From: Adiantum capillus-veneris
Lineage: Eukaryota > Streptophyta > Polypodiopsida > Polypodiales > Pteridaceae
Assembly (NCBI GenBank): GCA_014529385.2
Contig: CM043968.1
Location: 30,767,513-30,831,512, forward strand
DNA: 64,000 bases
Reading direction: 5' to 3'
Shown here in pieces: positions 1 through 12,703 of this stretch. Position 1 is the first letter of the stretch; each line of letters opens with the position of its first letter. The notes under the pieces are model-generated. The model had not been told where the DNA came from. It made no database searches and was given only the letters and a program-made list of their open reading frames with translations. The position numbers and the translations under genes were made by a program.

Positions 1-485
1 ATTTCATTGCACATTTACACATTAGATCATTAAATAATGCACATCAAAGAGAATAACATAATGAATATTGACAACTTGATGAGGACTCGATTTGCTTAGA
101 GCTAGTATCCCCTCCAAAAGGACTTTCTATTATAATTCTCTCATTGAGAGCTTTAGTTAAATTGCAAGCTTGTGCTCTTGTGGAGATTTCCTTGAACCAA
201 ACAGATGATGAACTTCAAGATTCCATGGTATAACCCTCCTTCCCAAGCCCTAAATACCCCAGTCGGGAGAAAGAACTGTGAGATAATAAGTAAATAAGGG
301 TGAGGAGAAGTATTTCTTAGCAAATAAGCAATAATTTGTAGTATGCTTACTCCATGAGCAAGCTTTAAGCATAGATAGAATAATAGAGAAGAAGAAAAAG
401 AAGAAGAAGATATTTCATATATTCATTCGCTTGGATTTGCATCCATAGCCAAGTGCCCGAGCATATGAACTAACTCTTGAGCTCC

Positions 486-584
<99 letters not shown>

Positions 585-834
585 TTAGCTTTGCCACAAT
601 GAGAACTTAAAAAATAATTGAGCACAAGCTCCCTCTTTTGTTCTCTTGCTTACGTGCCAAAAATCTCAAAATGGAATGCTCACTACTTGGGACTAATGAA
701 ACTTGAAAACTTTAAAATGGAACTAGGTGCATTTTAAAATGCAACTAGGTGCATATGCTAACATATGTACTCTTCCTTCCTTGCTAATCTTGAACCAACT
801 CGTCCCCTCTTCACTTGGACTTATATTTGGCAAG

Positions 835-837
<3 letters not shown>
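1..837. other. Non-coding left edge
   Basis: No gene or recognisable element is seen apart from the compound microsatellite at 489-581. Short ORFs on either strand are products of that dinucleotide tract. Sequence is AT-rich. Confidence 0.6.
489..581. repeat. Compound (GT)n(GA)n microsatellite
   Basis: About 27 GT units pass directly into about 19 GA units without interruption. Such long pure tracts are expected to be length-polymorphic. The apparent serine/leucine and threonine/histidine peptide read from it is not a gene. Confidence 0.95.
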
Positions 838-870
<33 letters not shown>

Positions 871-3204
871 TACCTATACATTAGTTTGATTATATATATA
901 AAACAAAAAAAACATATTTTTTCTTTCATACACTGATCCTAACACTTTTCAAGTTAAAAACCGAAGTAGTCAGTGTGTTTTTTTTTTTTTTAATGCAGGG
1001 TAACTCTCCTCCTTCTAAACATCCCATGAGAACCCACCCCTTAGGAGATTTTTTGAGGTAGTGGCTTTCATTACTTTAAACCTCACACCCACTGGCTCTC
1101 TCTCTCCCCCTTAACTACACTACAACTCGTAGAAGCGTATGATAACCCATACACTGGCTCTCTCTCCCTCTCAACTCCCCATATGTAAGGAGGAGTGGCC
1201 ATAGAGGCGGCTTGGGAGGCAATAGCTATTGAGTACTTGATCGTGGGGTGTCTTCACCTTGAACATGATAGGAGGCGCTATATAAGGTGAGGGAGCTTTG
1301 GCCCCTCACTTAGTCTGTGTGTATTTTTTTCCTCTGCGTGTGTATTTCAAGGAGAGGTGTGAGGGCTTTTTTGATAGTAAGTAGCTATGGAGGTTGTTGA
1401 GCTACCATCTCAGGTCGGTATTCACCTTGATAATAGTACCTTGATGACATAAATTAATGGTTTTTCCTGCTAAATCGTGGAGTCCCTGACTAGCTGTACT
1501 TGGTTTTTTCTTTGATATTTTTCTACGATTGCATAACTATGCGATTGAAGATGAAAAGTAATTAGGGCTTGTAGTACATATTTGTTTGATGATGATAGTT
1601 GGAACCAATCATGTTGATTATTGTTGGGTTTTTTTTTGTTATTTTAGGGTAATCAATTTCTGGTAACAAAAGGCTTCTTTTAGCTTATACAGTGCGTGTA
1701 AATCATTTTGGATACAGGTGTTTTGGTAACCCATGCACAAATTGTGTAGTGGTGCTTGATGTGGCAATATTCGGACAAAAAAGATGGGGGATCTTATTTT
1801 TGGTATTGTTGTTTGTATTCCTTAGAGGCGCGGCTATTGTACTCTGTATCACATGTATGGAAATATTTGCATACTACTGCGTTGTGTAAAGGGGGGTTTA
1901 GTTTCTTGTGACAAAAGGTTTCTTTAGCTTGTACAACACTTGTAATTCATTTTGGATGAGGATGTTTTGGTAACCCATGCACAACCAGTGTAGTGGTGCT
2001 ACTCGACATAGAAAAATGGGGGATCTTATACTTGATATTGTCGTGTGTCTGGCCTAGAGTTGGGACTGTTTTACTCTATATCTGAGGCATGGAAATATCT
2101 ACATACTACTGTGTAGTGTAAAGGGGTTTTGTCTTCCCTTATGCCATTTTTGGGATTGTTACACTTGCAAAGGATCTCACGTGTTAGCTTATATTGCATG
2201 ACGCTGACATTACTGGTAACATATATGGGTTTTTTCTCGTTTAGATAGACAAGCTATCCATAGTTTCCTTTTACTAATCTTGCTAGCTTGGGCTCATTTA
2301 GTGTTTGTTCTCATCAAATCTACAAAATCTGGTAGGTTGATATTCGTAAGCCCCAAATGAATATAAGAATGTTGATTTGGCTTGCCAAAAGCCGAGTTTT
2401 TTTCAAAAAATGGGAGGTATCTGTACTTGATATTGAGGACACTTTATGGATTCATGGTACTTTAAAAAGCGAGTTAAATCGATGCTTGAAAAAATTGGCA
2501 AAGTTATTCTGGTATTGGTACATAACTCAAGCTGTTAATTAGGTTACTTTATGCTTTATGGTACTTAGACATTTGGGCCTGACAAATTGGCAAAACAATA
2601 TTTGAAAAACTAACCTATGGGTTAAAATAGGACGCTTGGATCAAAAGGGGTAATGGCCTTTTGATCAAAATTATATATATGTTAAATATCTATTTAAGGG
2701 TTTATAAAACATTAGGCTGTATAGAAACCATACATACAATTACTCATGATAAATGAGATAATAAACTTTTTTTTTCACTAAAAGAATTGAAAGACATGAA
2801 CATTTTGCACAATGGTTTTAAGTTAAAAAGAGTTGTAAGTTGGACATGGATAATAATTGATATCGTCCATTGACACCTGTAATACACATCCAAGGCTAAC
2901 GAATTTGTTGTCTTGTTTGGGTGAAGTGGGTGAGGACTCTATCCTTTCTTGGATTTTCTTTTTGGCTTAAAGCTATTGTCTATCAGATAGTACACCTGCT
3001 CTTACCACTTGGGAAGTAATTCTTTATTGGATCACTATCATTGTATACTAGAATGAGGTTTCATTCTCATATGCCATGTACAAAGATAATTCTAAGACTA
3101 AGTTGTTTTTGTACTAATTTTTGCTTTTTCTCTGAATCCAACTGTCTTTTGAATGTAAAAGTTCATTTATGTCTTATTATATAAGTTAAAACAACTACAC
3201 ACAC
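838..3204 (+). repeat. Left pseudo-LTR of the Penelope-like element
   Basis: Aligns by eye with 6012-7046 plus 12709-14058. It starts at a CA microsatellite (838-866) and homology stops near 3204 at another CA-rich run. It holds the uninterrupted version of the sequence into which the copia inserted in the other copy: the site GTACTCTGTATCACATG lies near 1838-1855. Two related sub-blocks (about 1690-1880 and 1900-2110) look like an internal imperfect duplication. No complete hammerhead-ribozyme core was found by eye. Confidence 0.7.
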
Positions 3205-3239
3205 ATCCTATACATAAGGTTTTTCCATTTTTTTGAAAA

Positions 3240-5935
3240 AATCAGGACATTGGCTTTAGAGACTATCTTGAATCTTGGTTCTATGCTTGGACCCACTGCC
3301 TTTAAATCCTTGATTGGTTGGTTGGTGTTAGGTGGTCCTACATAGGCTAAGATTCTGGTTTCTTGCTCACGGCTTCATGGTCTCTGACCTTGCCTGTTTG
3401 AGGATTGCAGGTCTAAACTACTGGACTAATCTTATATATATTTTCTGTTAGGATCACAAACAATTTAAGTTGACAACTTTCATGAGGGTAAACCACAACC
3501 CGAAGAAACATACAAGGATTTTAGAAAAAAAATTAGATTTTACCTAAAGGACCAGACTCCTAAAAATGCCCTAGCTGCTAGAACTATACATTTTTTGGCT
3601 AGACGGAACAAGTGTTGTATTACTTACTACCACAAATAATCCATGACTTACTAACTAATTGTGTTTATTGCAGACCCTTGCTCTCTCGCAAGGCTTGGAA
3701 CTATCTTCTGAACCCCTTTCTGTGGCTACCTCTCTTGTCCTCACATGTATTGGCAGTTTGGATGCTTCTCAATTAATATATGATTCGGCTCTATCTTCTG
3801 ACAAAAAGTTGTCTATCTTACACATGTTGTCCTTTAATGATTCGGTCAAAATTGCGGCTACCTTGGATGAGGACTCCAAAGATGGGGTGAATATGATTTC
3901 CCAATACATAGCCCAATTGCCTATTATTTCTATACACTATCATTAAGAGCTTGCCTTATGATCACTTATGATTGTGCAAGTTGCTGTTGGCCCTTGTTTG
4001 AGGTTATCTCTCACCAAAAAGGCGTCTGACAAAAATTTTATTAAAAAGTTTATTTACGAACATTGTCTTTTTTAAAATACGTCTGGATTGGGTACAGCCT
4101 AAAACACTTTTTTGTGAATGTTTTGGCTTATTATTTGGAAACCATGAGATACTTGATAATGTTCTTATTGGTTGGAGGTATCAACAACCTATTAAGAATG
4201 TGGTCTACAGTAATGATTTCTTAAGACGCAACACCATGCTTGTTTGTGATTGTGATAAATTTATCTCATACTACAAAGCTTTTGATACTTATGGCTTACA
4301 TGTCTACACTTGTAATCTGGATCTCATTGAAAATATCGCAATCAGGAAAATCCTTGCTATAGGACTTAATCACATACCCACTTTTCCTAAAAACCCATAT
4401 CTTGCTTTAACAGCTTTGCTTAGCTGTTTAACTAACCTTGTCAGTACTCTCCGACTAGAGAAGACAGTCCTACTGGACTTAATAAAATTGGTTGAAAAAT
4501 GCTTCTTTCAAAAGATCTCACATATACCTTTTCAATGGCTATCTACTAACAGCACTTGGATCACACCACAACTAGCTAAGGGCTTTCAAAGACTTTCACA
4601 TAACTGGTTTATTGTTGGACTTGATAAAAGCTCCAATTGTGCCACTCTTACATGCAAAAACTTGGCTTGGAATGCAGCACACTCTAGGATTTATGGGAAG
4701 GAATTAACACCGCTTAAAGCTTCTCCCTATGAAGTCACTTGTGATATTCAAAACATCTTGAAAGTATAGGGTATTTTGATCAAAATACCAAACTTCCTAC
4801 ACTTTTTCCTACCTATAAGTTACACAAACATAAGTTAGATGGATATTCGATGCCTCGAATAGTATTTTTTCTAATATTACAAAGATATTACCCTTTTTCT
4901 TGACATTGTTCTTTTTGAATTTGAAAATTTTTGTGCCTCTAAATAGAAAATATGCTCTTTCTTCAAATTCACTACAACCCTGTTTTGGTTAGTTAAAAAT
5001 GCCACTGAGGTTACTCTTAACCTACCGAAACAAATCTTTCATCTCTTCACAGCTGATATTACTTAATGCTACGAGAATATACCTTTGGAAGGGGAATTAG
5101 GACTTAAAGATGTTCTATCTTAGATGATTAAGCTAGCCTTCAAGAATGCTAGAGTGAATGGTTACTTTTACATATCACTCTCCCAACAACCTAGATGGAT
5201 TAAAAAAACACAATCTTCTCATCTCCTTCACTTCGATGATGTAAAACTATTCAATAACATATCTTGGGTACTTGATCATTGTACTATTCTCTTCGGAGGA
5301 CAGTGTTTTAATTAAAGCCATGGAATTCCTATGGGATTTTCCTGCTCACCTGTAATGTGTAATCTATACTTAGCTTTCTTTAAATACAAATGGTTCCTAA
5401 AAACCATGAGTGACAAAAGTAAGTATCATATACTTCCACTTTTAATCATACTTACAGATATATGGATGATTTATTAAGCCTCAACAACAGATTATTCTCG
5501 TATGAGATTAATCTTGTATATCCCAACTGCTTAAAGAGTGAACCAACCTTTAAACATGGGTTTACTTCACCATCTTTCTTTTTTGCCACTACTGTCCAAT
5601 TCCTTAACTTTTCTATTAAACTAGATAACCCTTGTGTAGGAGACTATGACCAAAAGTTTTCTTGGAAAAGAGACCTATTAGATATCCCACCTCTTGAATT
5701 CTTAAAAAAGAAGAGTAACCATCCACATAAAGCTGCTCTTAGTACGTGTATAAGCCTCCTATACCTTATAGTTTACCTCTTCCAACTGCTTTTTTGCTTG
5801 GGAAGATATTAAAAATCTTATACATAAATTTTGCTTTAATGGTTTCAAAAGAAAGGACATAATCAACAAAATCACATAATCCCTTTCTCATAACGATTGG
5901 CTTGGCTTACATTTCAACCATCTTAACCTCATTTT
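3240..5935 (+). pseudogene. Penelope-like reverse transcriptase, decayed
   Basis: Motifs occur in family order but in different frames. The pre-RT motif GLNHIPTFP is near 4360. A KLHKHK...PRI segment near 4811-4860 matches the finger motif usually seen as KIHK...RPI. FTADIT-stop-CYENIPLEG is near 5046-5090, with an in-frame TAA at 5064. GIPMGFSCSPVMCNLYL is near 5322-5370, preceded by a TAA at 5313 where Gln is expected. The catalytic RYMDDLLSLNN is at 5456-5488, followed by the YP..LK..PTF stretch. A downstream YDQK...P.LE..K segment fits the thumb. The three intact reading stretches are 4200-4769, 5124-5315 and 5462-5812. Frame changes occur before 4811 and between RT4 and the YMDD box, so it is non-functional. 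The RT family is clear; clade is not assigned. Confidence 0.72.
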
Positions 5936-5945
5936 TCTGATTAGG

Positions 5946-5974
5946 TAGTAGGCCCATTCACAATGGGCCTACTA
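5946..5974. repeat. Perfect 13-bp inverted repeat at RT / pseudo-LTR junction
   Basis: TAGTAGGCCCATT, a CAC loop, then AATGGGCCTACTA. A second overlapping inverted pair, CACAATGGG and CCCATTGTG, extends to about 5988. The hairpin sits between the end of the RT thumb homology and the start of the right pseudo-LTR. Confidence 0.85.
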
Positions 5975-6009
5975 TCGACCCATTGTGTATGGTGCCTCGA
6001 ATAGGGCGG

Positions 6010-6052
<43 letters not shown>

Positions 6053-7046
6053 TACCTATACAGTAGTTTGATTATATATATATATATATATATATAACAA
6101 AAAAAACATATTGTTTCTTTCATACACTGATCCTTTGTTTAAACATCTTTCAAATTGAAAACTGAATTAGTTGGTGTCGTTTTTAAAAGAAAATGGGGGG
6201 TAACCCTCCTCCTTCTAAACATCTCATGGGAACCCACCCCTTAATAGATTTTTTTGAGGTAGTGGCTTTCATTACCTTAAACCTCACGCCCGTTGGCTCT
6301 CTCTGTCCCCCTTTACTACATTACAACTTGTAGAATCATATGATAACCCCTACACTGGATCTCTCTCCCTCTCAACTCCTCGTATGTAAGTAGGAGTGGC
6401 CATAGAGGCGGCTTGGGAGGCAATAGCTATTGAGTACTTGATCGTGGGGCCTCTTCACCTTGAACATGATAGGAGGCACTATATAAGGTGAGGGAGCTTT
6501 GGCCCCTCACTTAGTTTGTGGGTATTTTTTTCTTCTACGTGTGTATCTCAAGGAGAGGTGTGAGGGCTTTTTTGATACTAAGCAGCTATGGAGGTTGTTG
6601 AGCTACCATCTCAGGTCGATACTCACTTTGATAACAGTACCTTGATGACATACATTAATGGTTTTCCCTGCTAAATCATGCAATCATCGACTAGCTGTAC
6701 CTGGTTTTTTCTTTGATATTTTTCTACGACTGCATAACTATGCGATTGAAGATGAAAAGTAATTAGGGCTTGTAGTACACATTTGTTTCATGATGATAGT
6801 TGGAACTAATCATGCTGACTACTGTTGGGGTTTTTGTGATTATTTTAGGCTAATTAGTTTCTTGTAACAAAAGGCCTTTTTTTAGGTTATACAGTGCTTG
6901 TAAATCATTTTGGATAAAGGTGTGTTGGTAACCCATGCACAAACAATGTAGTGGTGCTTGATGTGGCAATATTTGGACAAAAAAAAAGGGGGATATTTTA
7001 CTTGATACTGTTGTTTGTCTAGCCTATAGTCGGGGTTGTTGTACTC

Positions 7047-7245
7047 TGTTGGGTTTATGCTGGCCATGTCCGGCCGCCCATCTCACTGCTACTAACCCAA
7101 GTGTATAGTACACTTGAACCACTCTTCAATATATGTGTGCATTATAATTGGGGGCCTTAATCTTTGGCTCACCCCCTTCCATATGTGTGTCTGTGTGCTC
7201 TTTCTCCCTGCCCACAGCTTCTCCTTCACAGATCCTGCTTCATCA
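7047..7245 (+). repeat. 5' LTR of copia
   Basis: 199 bp, TGTTGGG...CATCA, same length as the 3' LTR. Preceded by target copy TACTC at 7042-7046. Confidence 0.95.
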
Positions 7246-7247
7246 AT

Positions 7248-7259
7248 TGGTATCAGAGC
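7248..7259 (+). promoter_or_regulatory. Primer binding site of copia
   Basis: TGGTATCAGAGC, the standard 12-nt complement of the plant initiator tRNA-Met 3' end, 2 nt inside the LTR boundary. Confidence 0.9.
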
Positions 7260-8446
7260 GACAGGTGGGAGCAGAGAGTTCAGCCATAGCTTAAGCTCGG
7301 AGCTTGAGCAGAGTTGAAGCTCAAGCTTAGAGGAGGAGGAGAGAGAGGGCTGCACATCAGATCTGAGACATTGCAAGAGAGTAATGTGCTTGCAGATGGT
7401 TGTGTACTGGAGTGTGTGTGTGCTGCAATTTTCAGCCCGTTTTAGTGTTCATTAAGAGAATTTTTGACAAAAGCCGTTTTTTAAAATTCTGTCCATGAGG
7501 CTTCTGAAAACAGCGTTTCGCAACTTTTTGCCACTCACGCGCATCTGCTAATTCCTCACCGTTTGGAAGATACGTTTGATCAGGAGATTGTATGCAGACA
7601 ACAACATGTTTCTTGCAGATCTGCATTCTACAGGTGTTTTGCCTCTTGTGTGAGGGCTTCCATAGCTCTTTCATTTCAGCTCCTAGATCCCTACTCTACA
7701 CAGGTTTCCGACATCGGATTGCGTTTCGACAACGGCATTGACACACAGAGTATAGGTTGCAGCATTTATGTCAGTTTTGGTTCCAATGGGAGCAGTTTAT
7801 ATGCGTACATGCATATTTTGACACTTTTTACAGTGTTTGAGCTCTTTTGAGAGCAATTTGCCTCCCTGCAGGGATACTTTTTGGCATGCATATGCTTTTG
7901 GCGCCTGTTTGTGCGCAGTGACAACCTTGTACGTCTTTGTGGATACTGCCAGTGTACGTCTTTGTGGATACTGCCAGTGTACGTCTTTTGTGGAGCCATC
8001 TTTTGGCTAGTACGGTAGTCCCGGCCATTTCTGAGACTTGGTCCGGAAGATAGCCATTTCTGAGACTTGGCTATACGTTTTTTGCTGCATAACCTACATT
8101 GTTGAGGGTCGATAGCGTGAGGTTTTCATTGAGCTGGGGTATTCTCAAATGTGGAGATACCTTCGGTGATACAGGTAGCTGGAGCATCCCTTACGAGGCC
8201 TCGCCATAGGATATGTATAGAGTGGTATAGGTGCTTTTGACGCCGAGTTGGCGGTCTATGGTCAATTTGACTGTTTATGCGCCTCAGTTGGTCTCTATAC
8301 AGTGTGCTTTTGAGAGGCATTGCTCTCGTCTATGCTTTGTGAGTGACATACTTGGTCATTTTGTCTCGTATTTTGGTTGACATAGTCCCAAATACAAAGG
8401 AGACTCTGCCGAAATTTTTCCAGAATCTTTTGGTAGTTTTGTCACC
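7260..8446 (+). other. Copia untranslated leader with short tandem repeat
   Basis: About 1.2 kb between the primer site and the gag start, without a supported ORF. It contains a roughly 26-bp tandem repeat (GTACGTCTTTGTGGATACTG unit, about 2.5 copies, 7929-7992) and a partly repeated TTTCTGAGACTTGG (8029-8070). Confidence 0.7.
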
Positions 8447-9228
8447 ATGTCTACTAGCAAAGACCGTGACATTTATGACATAAAGAATTTTGATGGCACT
8501 AATTTTCAGCTTTGGAAGAATCAGATGCAAGATGTGCTTGTCCAAAAGAACAGAAATTGCCTATTATTTATGCGACACGGACTGAAGAGATGAATTTGAC
8601 TCAGTTTCAGTGGGAGGAGCTTGATGGGCTATGCAGATCTACTATTCGATTGCACCTCGCTGAGTCAGTGTACTTTTCAGTGCTGGAATGTGAATCTGCC
8701 TATGCTTTATGGAAAAAGTTTTGCAACACTTATGAAAAGGATACGGCAAGTAATAAGGTTTTCATGATGCGAAAATTGTTTAACCTTCGCATGAAGGAGT
8801 CAGCCAGTGTTGCCAGTCATATTAATGACTTTGATTCTCTATTTGCCCAGATTCGTGCACAACGGATCAATATTGATGACGAGATGAAAGCAATCTTCTT
8901 ACTTTGTTCGTTGCCACCCTCATGGGATATCTTTTGCACAGCTGTTAGTAACTCTGCTCCTAATGGTACGCTAGTGTACATTGATGTCACTAATTCTCTT
9001 TTGTCAGAGGAAATGCGCCGCAAGGCTATGGATAGCTCGCATCATGGAGAAGCTCATTATGTGCAAAAGGATGGAAAACAGCGTAAAGGTCGTTCTTGGA
9101 ATCGTGAATCCAAGAAAGAGGGCAATAGAGATGCTTCAAAGGGTAGATCAAAGTCTCCTGGTCATCGCAATGTTCAATGCCATTATTGTGATAAGTTTGG
9201 TCACATAAAGAAGGATTGTTATGCTTAG
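8447..9228 (+). pseudogene. Copia gag, frameshifted
   Basis: The ATG at 8447 opens a frame with the copia gag start (YDIKNFDGTNFQLWKNQM) that soon stops. The rest of gag (UBN2/retrotran-gag like, from about 8560) reads in a different frame, so one frameshift lies at about 8530-8580. The gag body includes ALWKKF and LF.LRMKE typical of the family. It ends with a CCHC zinc knuckle (CHYCDKFGHIKKDC, near 9178-9220). An in-frame TAG at 9226-9228 follows two residues later. Confidence 0.85.
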
Positions 9229-10658
9229 AAGCATGACAAAGGTAAAGGCAAAGGCAAAGGCAAAGACAATGATGATAAAGAGGAGAAACCAAAGAGTTCG
9301 GTTAAGATTGAAGAACTAAACATAGTGCAAGATGATTGTGATGCACAAGACATCAATATGTTGACTGAAAATAATGATGTATTTTATAATGCACAAAAAC
9401 CTCTATCTTTGCAGAGCTCTATGCTAACAGAGCTACTTGTTAGTGCTGAAGTGTCCCATACATGGATTCTTGATTCGGGCACTTCGTTGCATGTCACACC
9501 TCATAGGCATTGGTTTACTACATATGAGGAAACCATTGGCACTGTTACGCTAGGTGACAGCTACTCTTGTGACATTGTGGGCATAGGTGATATTGCTATG
9601 GTTATGGCAAATGGGGTGAGGTTTACCATACATAATGTGCGTCATATTCCAGCTTTGACACGAAATTTGATTTCGGTTGGACGTCTTGATGACTTGGGTT
9701 ACAAAGTCACTTTTCATCAGCAGTCTTGGCGTATTGCAAAAGGTCATCTTATTTTAGCCCATGGTTCTAAAGTTGGTACACTTTATTCTCTTTATGTATC
9801 TGACAAGAACAGTGTTCTTTTTGTAACCGAGCTGCCAACTGTTGCTTTGTGGCATAGCCGGTTAGGTCATATGTCAAAGAAGGGAATGGAAACTCTTTCT
9901 CGTTTGGGCTACTTACCGTCTTTATCATTTTCTGATTTTCCCTTTTGTGAACACTCTCAATATGGTAATCAAACACGAGCACATCGTACACAGTCTTTTG
10001 ACAAAGAAAGAAAGCCCTTAGAGCTTGTGCATAGTGATTTATGTGGGCCTATGCCTTCTAAATCCCATGGTGGTGCGTCTTATTATGTTACATTCATTGA
10101 CGACATGTTTGGGTTTATGCCATGAAGTCTAAAGATGAGACTTTTTCTTGTTTCAAAAAGTTCATATCTAGTGTGGAAACTCAGTCTGAACATAAGTTGA
10201 AAGCTTTACGCTCAGACAATGGTGGAGAATATGTCTCCAAAGAGTTTGCAGACTTCTGTTCAAGTAGGGGAATTAAGCGCAAGTTTACAGCTCCTTATAC
10301 CCCTGCACAAAATGGTGTTGCCGAACGAATGAATAGGACCATCCAAGAGAGGATTATGTCTATGCTATCACAGGCTAATTTACCGCAAGCGTTTTGGGCT
10401 GAAGCATTATACACTGCTGTGTATTTGATCAATAGATCACCACATGCTTGATTACAGTTTCATGTACCTTTGGAGTTATGGTCAGGACATAAGTTGTCTT
10501 ATGAAAAACTCCGTACATTTGGCTGTGAAGCTTATGCACATGTACCCAAGGAGTTGCGTGCTAAGCTTGACCCTAAGTCCAGGAAATACATCTTTATTGG
10601 CTATGGTGTAATGGTCAATTTGTCTATCGTTTATGGGATCCGAAAAGTCGATCAGTAA
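9229..10658 (+). pseudogene. Copia protease-integrase segment, broken
   Basis: Continues in the gag frame after the TAG. Aspartic protease motif ILDSGTSLH is near 9470. The gag-pre-integrase WHSRLGHMS is near 9850, but the second zinc Cys is replaced (CEHS instead of CEHC). Catalytic HSDLCGP and TFIDD are followed by a frameshift near 10110. The core continues at 10122 with SDNGGEY and the YTPAQNGVAERMNRTI motif containing the third acidic residue. A TGA at 10449 interrupts NRSPHA..., and another frameshift follows GYG near 10605. Confidence 0.85.
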
Positions 10659-10693
10659 TCTGTAGCAGTGATGTTGTCTTCAATGAGACCAAG

Positions 10694-12442
10694 ATGCATA
10701 GGCAGCCAACGAAAGAGGTTGAATTCCGAAAAGTGACATTTTCCGATGTATCACCTCCTGTACAAATAGCTCCAGAGCCAATTACTACACAGGCTAGTAC
10801 AAGCTCTGATCAGCCAAGGAGATCTCAAAGAGTCTCACATCCGCCAGAGTGGTTTGTTCCAGGCGTGGACTTTGTGTTGCTGACAGATAGTGGTGAGCCT
10901 TCTTGTTACAAAGAGGCTATGCTAGTCAATGATAAGGTTCAGTGGGAACATGCTATGAAGAGGGAGCTATCCAGTATTGCAAAGAACAAAACATGGGAAC
11001 TTGTTCCATTGCCAAAAGGTAGGAAAGCTTTGCCTTGTAAATGGGTTTACAAGAAGAAGATTGCATCCAATGTTGAGAATTACAAAGCTCGTTTAGTGGC
11101 CAAAGGTTTCAAGCAAGAATATGGTGTAGATTTTCAAGAAATCTTTTCTCCAATGATCAAGATGACGACACTAAGAATGTTGCTTGCTTTGGTTGCCACT
11201 GAAGATATGGAGCTTGATCAAATGGATGTCATTACCGCTTTCTTACATGGTGATCTCGAGCAAGAGATTTATATGCAGCAACCTGAAGGGTTTGTGCTAA
11301 AGGGCAAGGAACATTTGGTATGTAAGCTTTTGAAAAGTCTCTATGGCTTGAAGCAATCATCCAGACAATGGTATCAAAAGTTTGATGCATTTATGCGTTC
11401 CCTAGGCTATAAGCGCAGTAATGAGGATCCATGTCTTTACGTGAAAAGACAACCAAATGGACAGCTTATTATGCTTATCCTTTATGTAGATGACATGCTT
11501 ATTGCTAGTCATTCTAAGAAGGACATTGCTGACTTGAAAACCAAGCTGAAAAGTCAATTCGACATGAAAGATTTGGGTGAAGCCAATCACATTTTGGGTA
11601 TGCGCATTACTCGTGATCGTAAGAAGAGGTTGTTGTACCTTTCTCAAAAAGAGTATGTGCACAAGGTTCTTGATCGTTTCAACATGCAGAAGGGGAAGGC
11701 TTTGAGTACTCCATTGCCTGCATACTTGAAACTTAGCAAGAAAGACTGTCCCAAATCTGCTGAGGAAAAAGCTGCGATGGCTAAGGTTCCTTATGCTTCA
11801 ACTTTTGGTAGTCTTATGTATGCCATGGTGGCTACAAGACCTGGCATTGCACATGCAGTGGGAGTTGTCAGCAGATTTATGTCTAACCCTGGTAAAAAGC
11901 ATTGGGATGATGTCAAGTCGATTCTCAGATAATTGAGTGGCACTGCAGATAGACAGTTATGCTATGGTCATGGAGAGTTATCCATTAAGGGATATGTAGA
12001 CAGTGATTATGCAGGCTGTGTTGACAGTCGTAAATCAACTACAGGTTGGATTTACACATTTGCTGGTTCTGCCATTTCTTGGAGATCAGTTCTTCAAGAT
12101 TGTACATCCATTTCCACTATAGAGGCAGAGTATGTTGCATTGAGTGAAGCATGCAAAGAAGCTATTTGGCTTGCTCGCCTAGTGCAGGATCTTGGATTGA
12201 AGCAGTTCTTACTAGTTCTTCATTGTGATAGTCAAAGTGCTATTGCCTTGGCTAAAAATCCAGTGTTTCATTCTAGAACGAAACACATTGATGTGCGTTA
12301 TCACTTCAGTCGTGAATGCCTGGCAAACAAAAGCCTCGACTTAGTGAAAATTCCTACGTCAGAAAACACAGCGGATGCACCCACCAAGAGTCTCTCCAAC
12401 CATCAGTTTCAACATTGTCGTGAGTTGATGGGCATTGGGTAA
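10694..12442 (+). pseudogene. Copia reverse transcriptase-RNase H, one nonsense codon
   Basis: RT shows WVYKKK, ARLVAKGF, the DVITAFLHGDL motif and catalytic YVDDM near 11485. It extends to a TAA at 11930-11932, where the family has Tyr (the RYLSGT motif). The same frame continues without shift to RNase H: DSDYAGC..RKSTTGW, S..EAEYVALSEA, CDSQSAIALAKNP and H..VRYHF, ending at 12440-12442. A single substitution therefore separates RT from RNase H here; the upstream parts carry more damage. Confidence 0.9.
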
Positions 12443-12504
12443 GATAGAGACTTACTCGTTCATTCTCTCTTTTGGCCTCTCACATTGGCCATCAATTGGG
12501 AGAT

Positions 12505-12703
12505 TGTTGGGTTTATGCTGGCCATGTCCGGCCGCCCATCTAACTGCTACTAACCCAAGTGTACAGTACACTTGAGCCACTCTTCAATATATGTGTACAT
12601 TATAATTGGGGGCCTTAATCTTTGGCTCACCCCCTTCCATACGTGTGTCTGTGTGCTCTTTCTCCCTGCCCACAACTTCTCCTTCACAGATCCTGCTTCA
12701 TCA
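12505..12703 (+). repeat. 3' LTR of copia
   Basis: 199 bp, preceded by the polypurine-like CAATTGGGAGA and followed by target copy TACTC at 12704-12708. Confidence 0.95.

Larger units (their letters stand above)
7047..12703 (+). mobile_element. Ty1/copia retrotransposon (TNT1-like), full length
   Basis: 5,657 bp bounded by 199-bp LTRs that start TGTTGGG and end CATCA, with a 5-bp target duplication TACTC (7042-7046 and 12704-12708). A tRNA-iMet type primer site follows the 5' LTR, and a purine-rich tract (12494-12504) precedes the 3' LTR. Gene order GAG-PR-INT-RT-RH is that of copia. The two LTRs differ at 6 positions by eye (about 97% identical), so insertion is moderately recent. Even so, gag-pol carries several frameshifts and stops. 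It lies in the right pseudo-LTR of an older Penelope-like element. Confidence 0.95.

Noticed and set aside
415-597. ORF of repeated Ser-Leu and Thr-His
   Set aside because: Translation of a GT/GA microsatellite; no flanking coding signal.
838-3204. Hammerhead ribozyme in the pseudo-LTR, expected in some Penelope-like elements
   Set aside because: No CTGANGA...GAAA core with plausible stems was found by eye in either copy.
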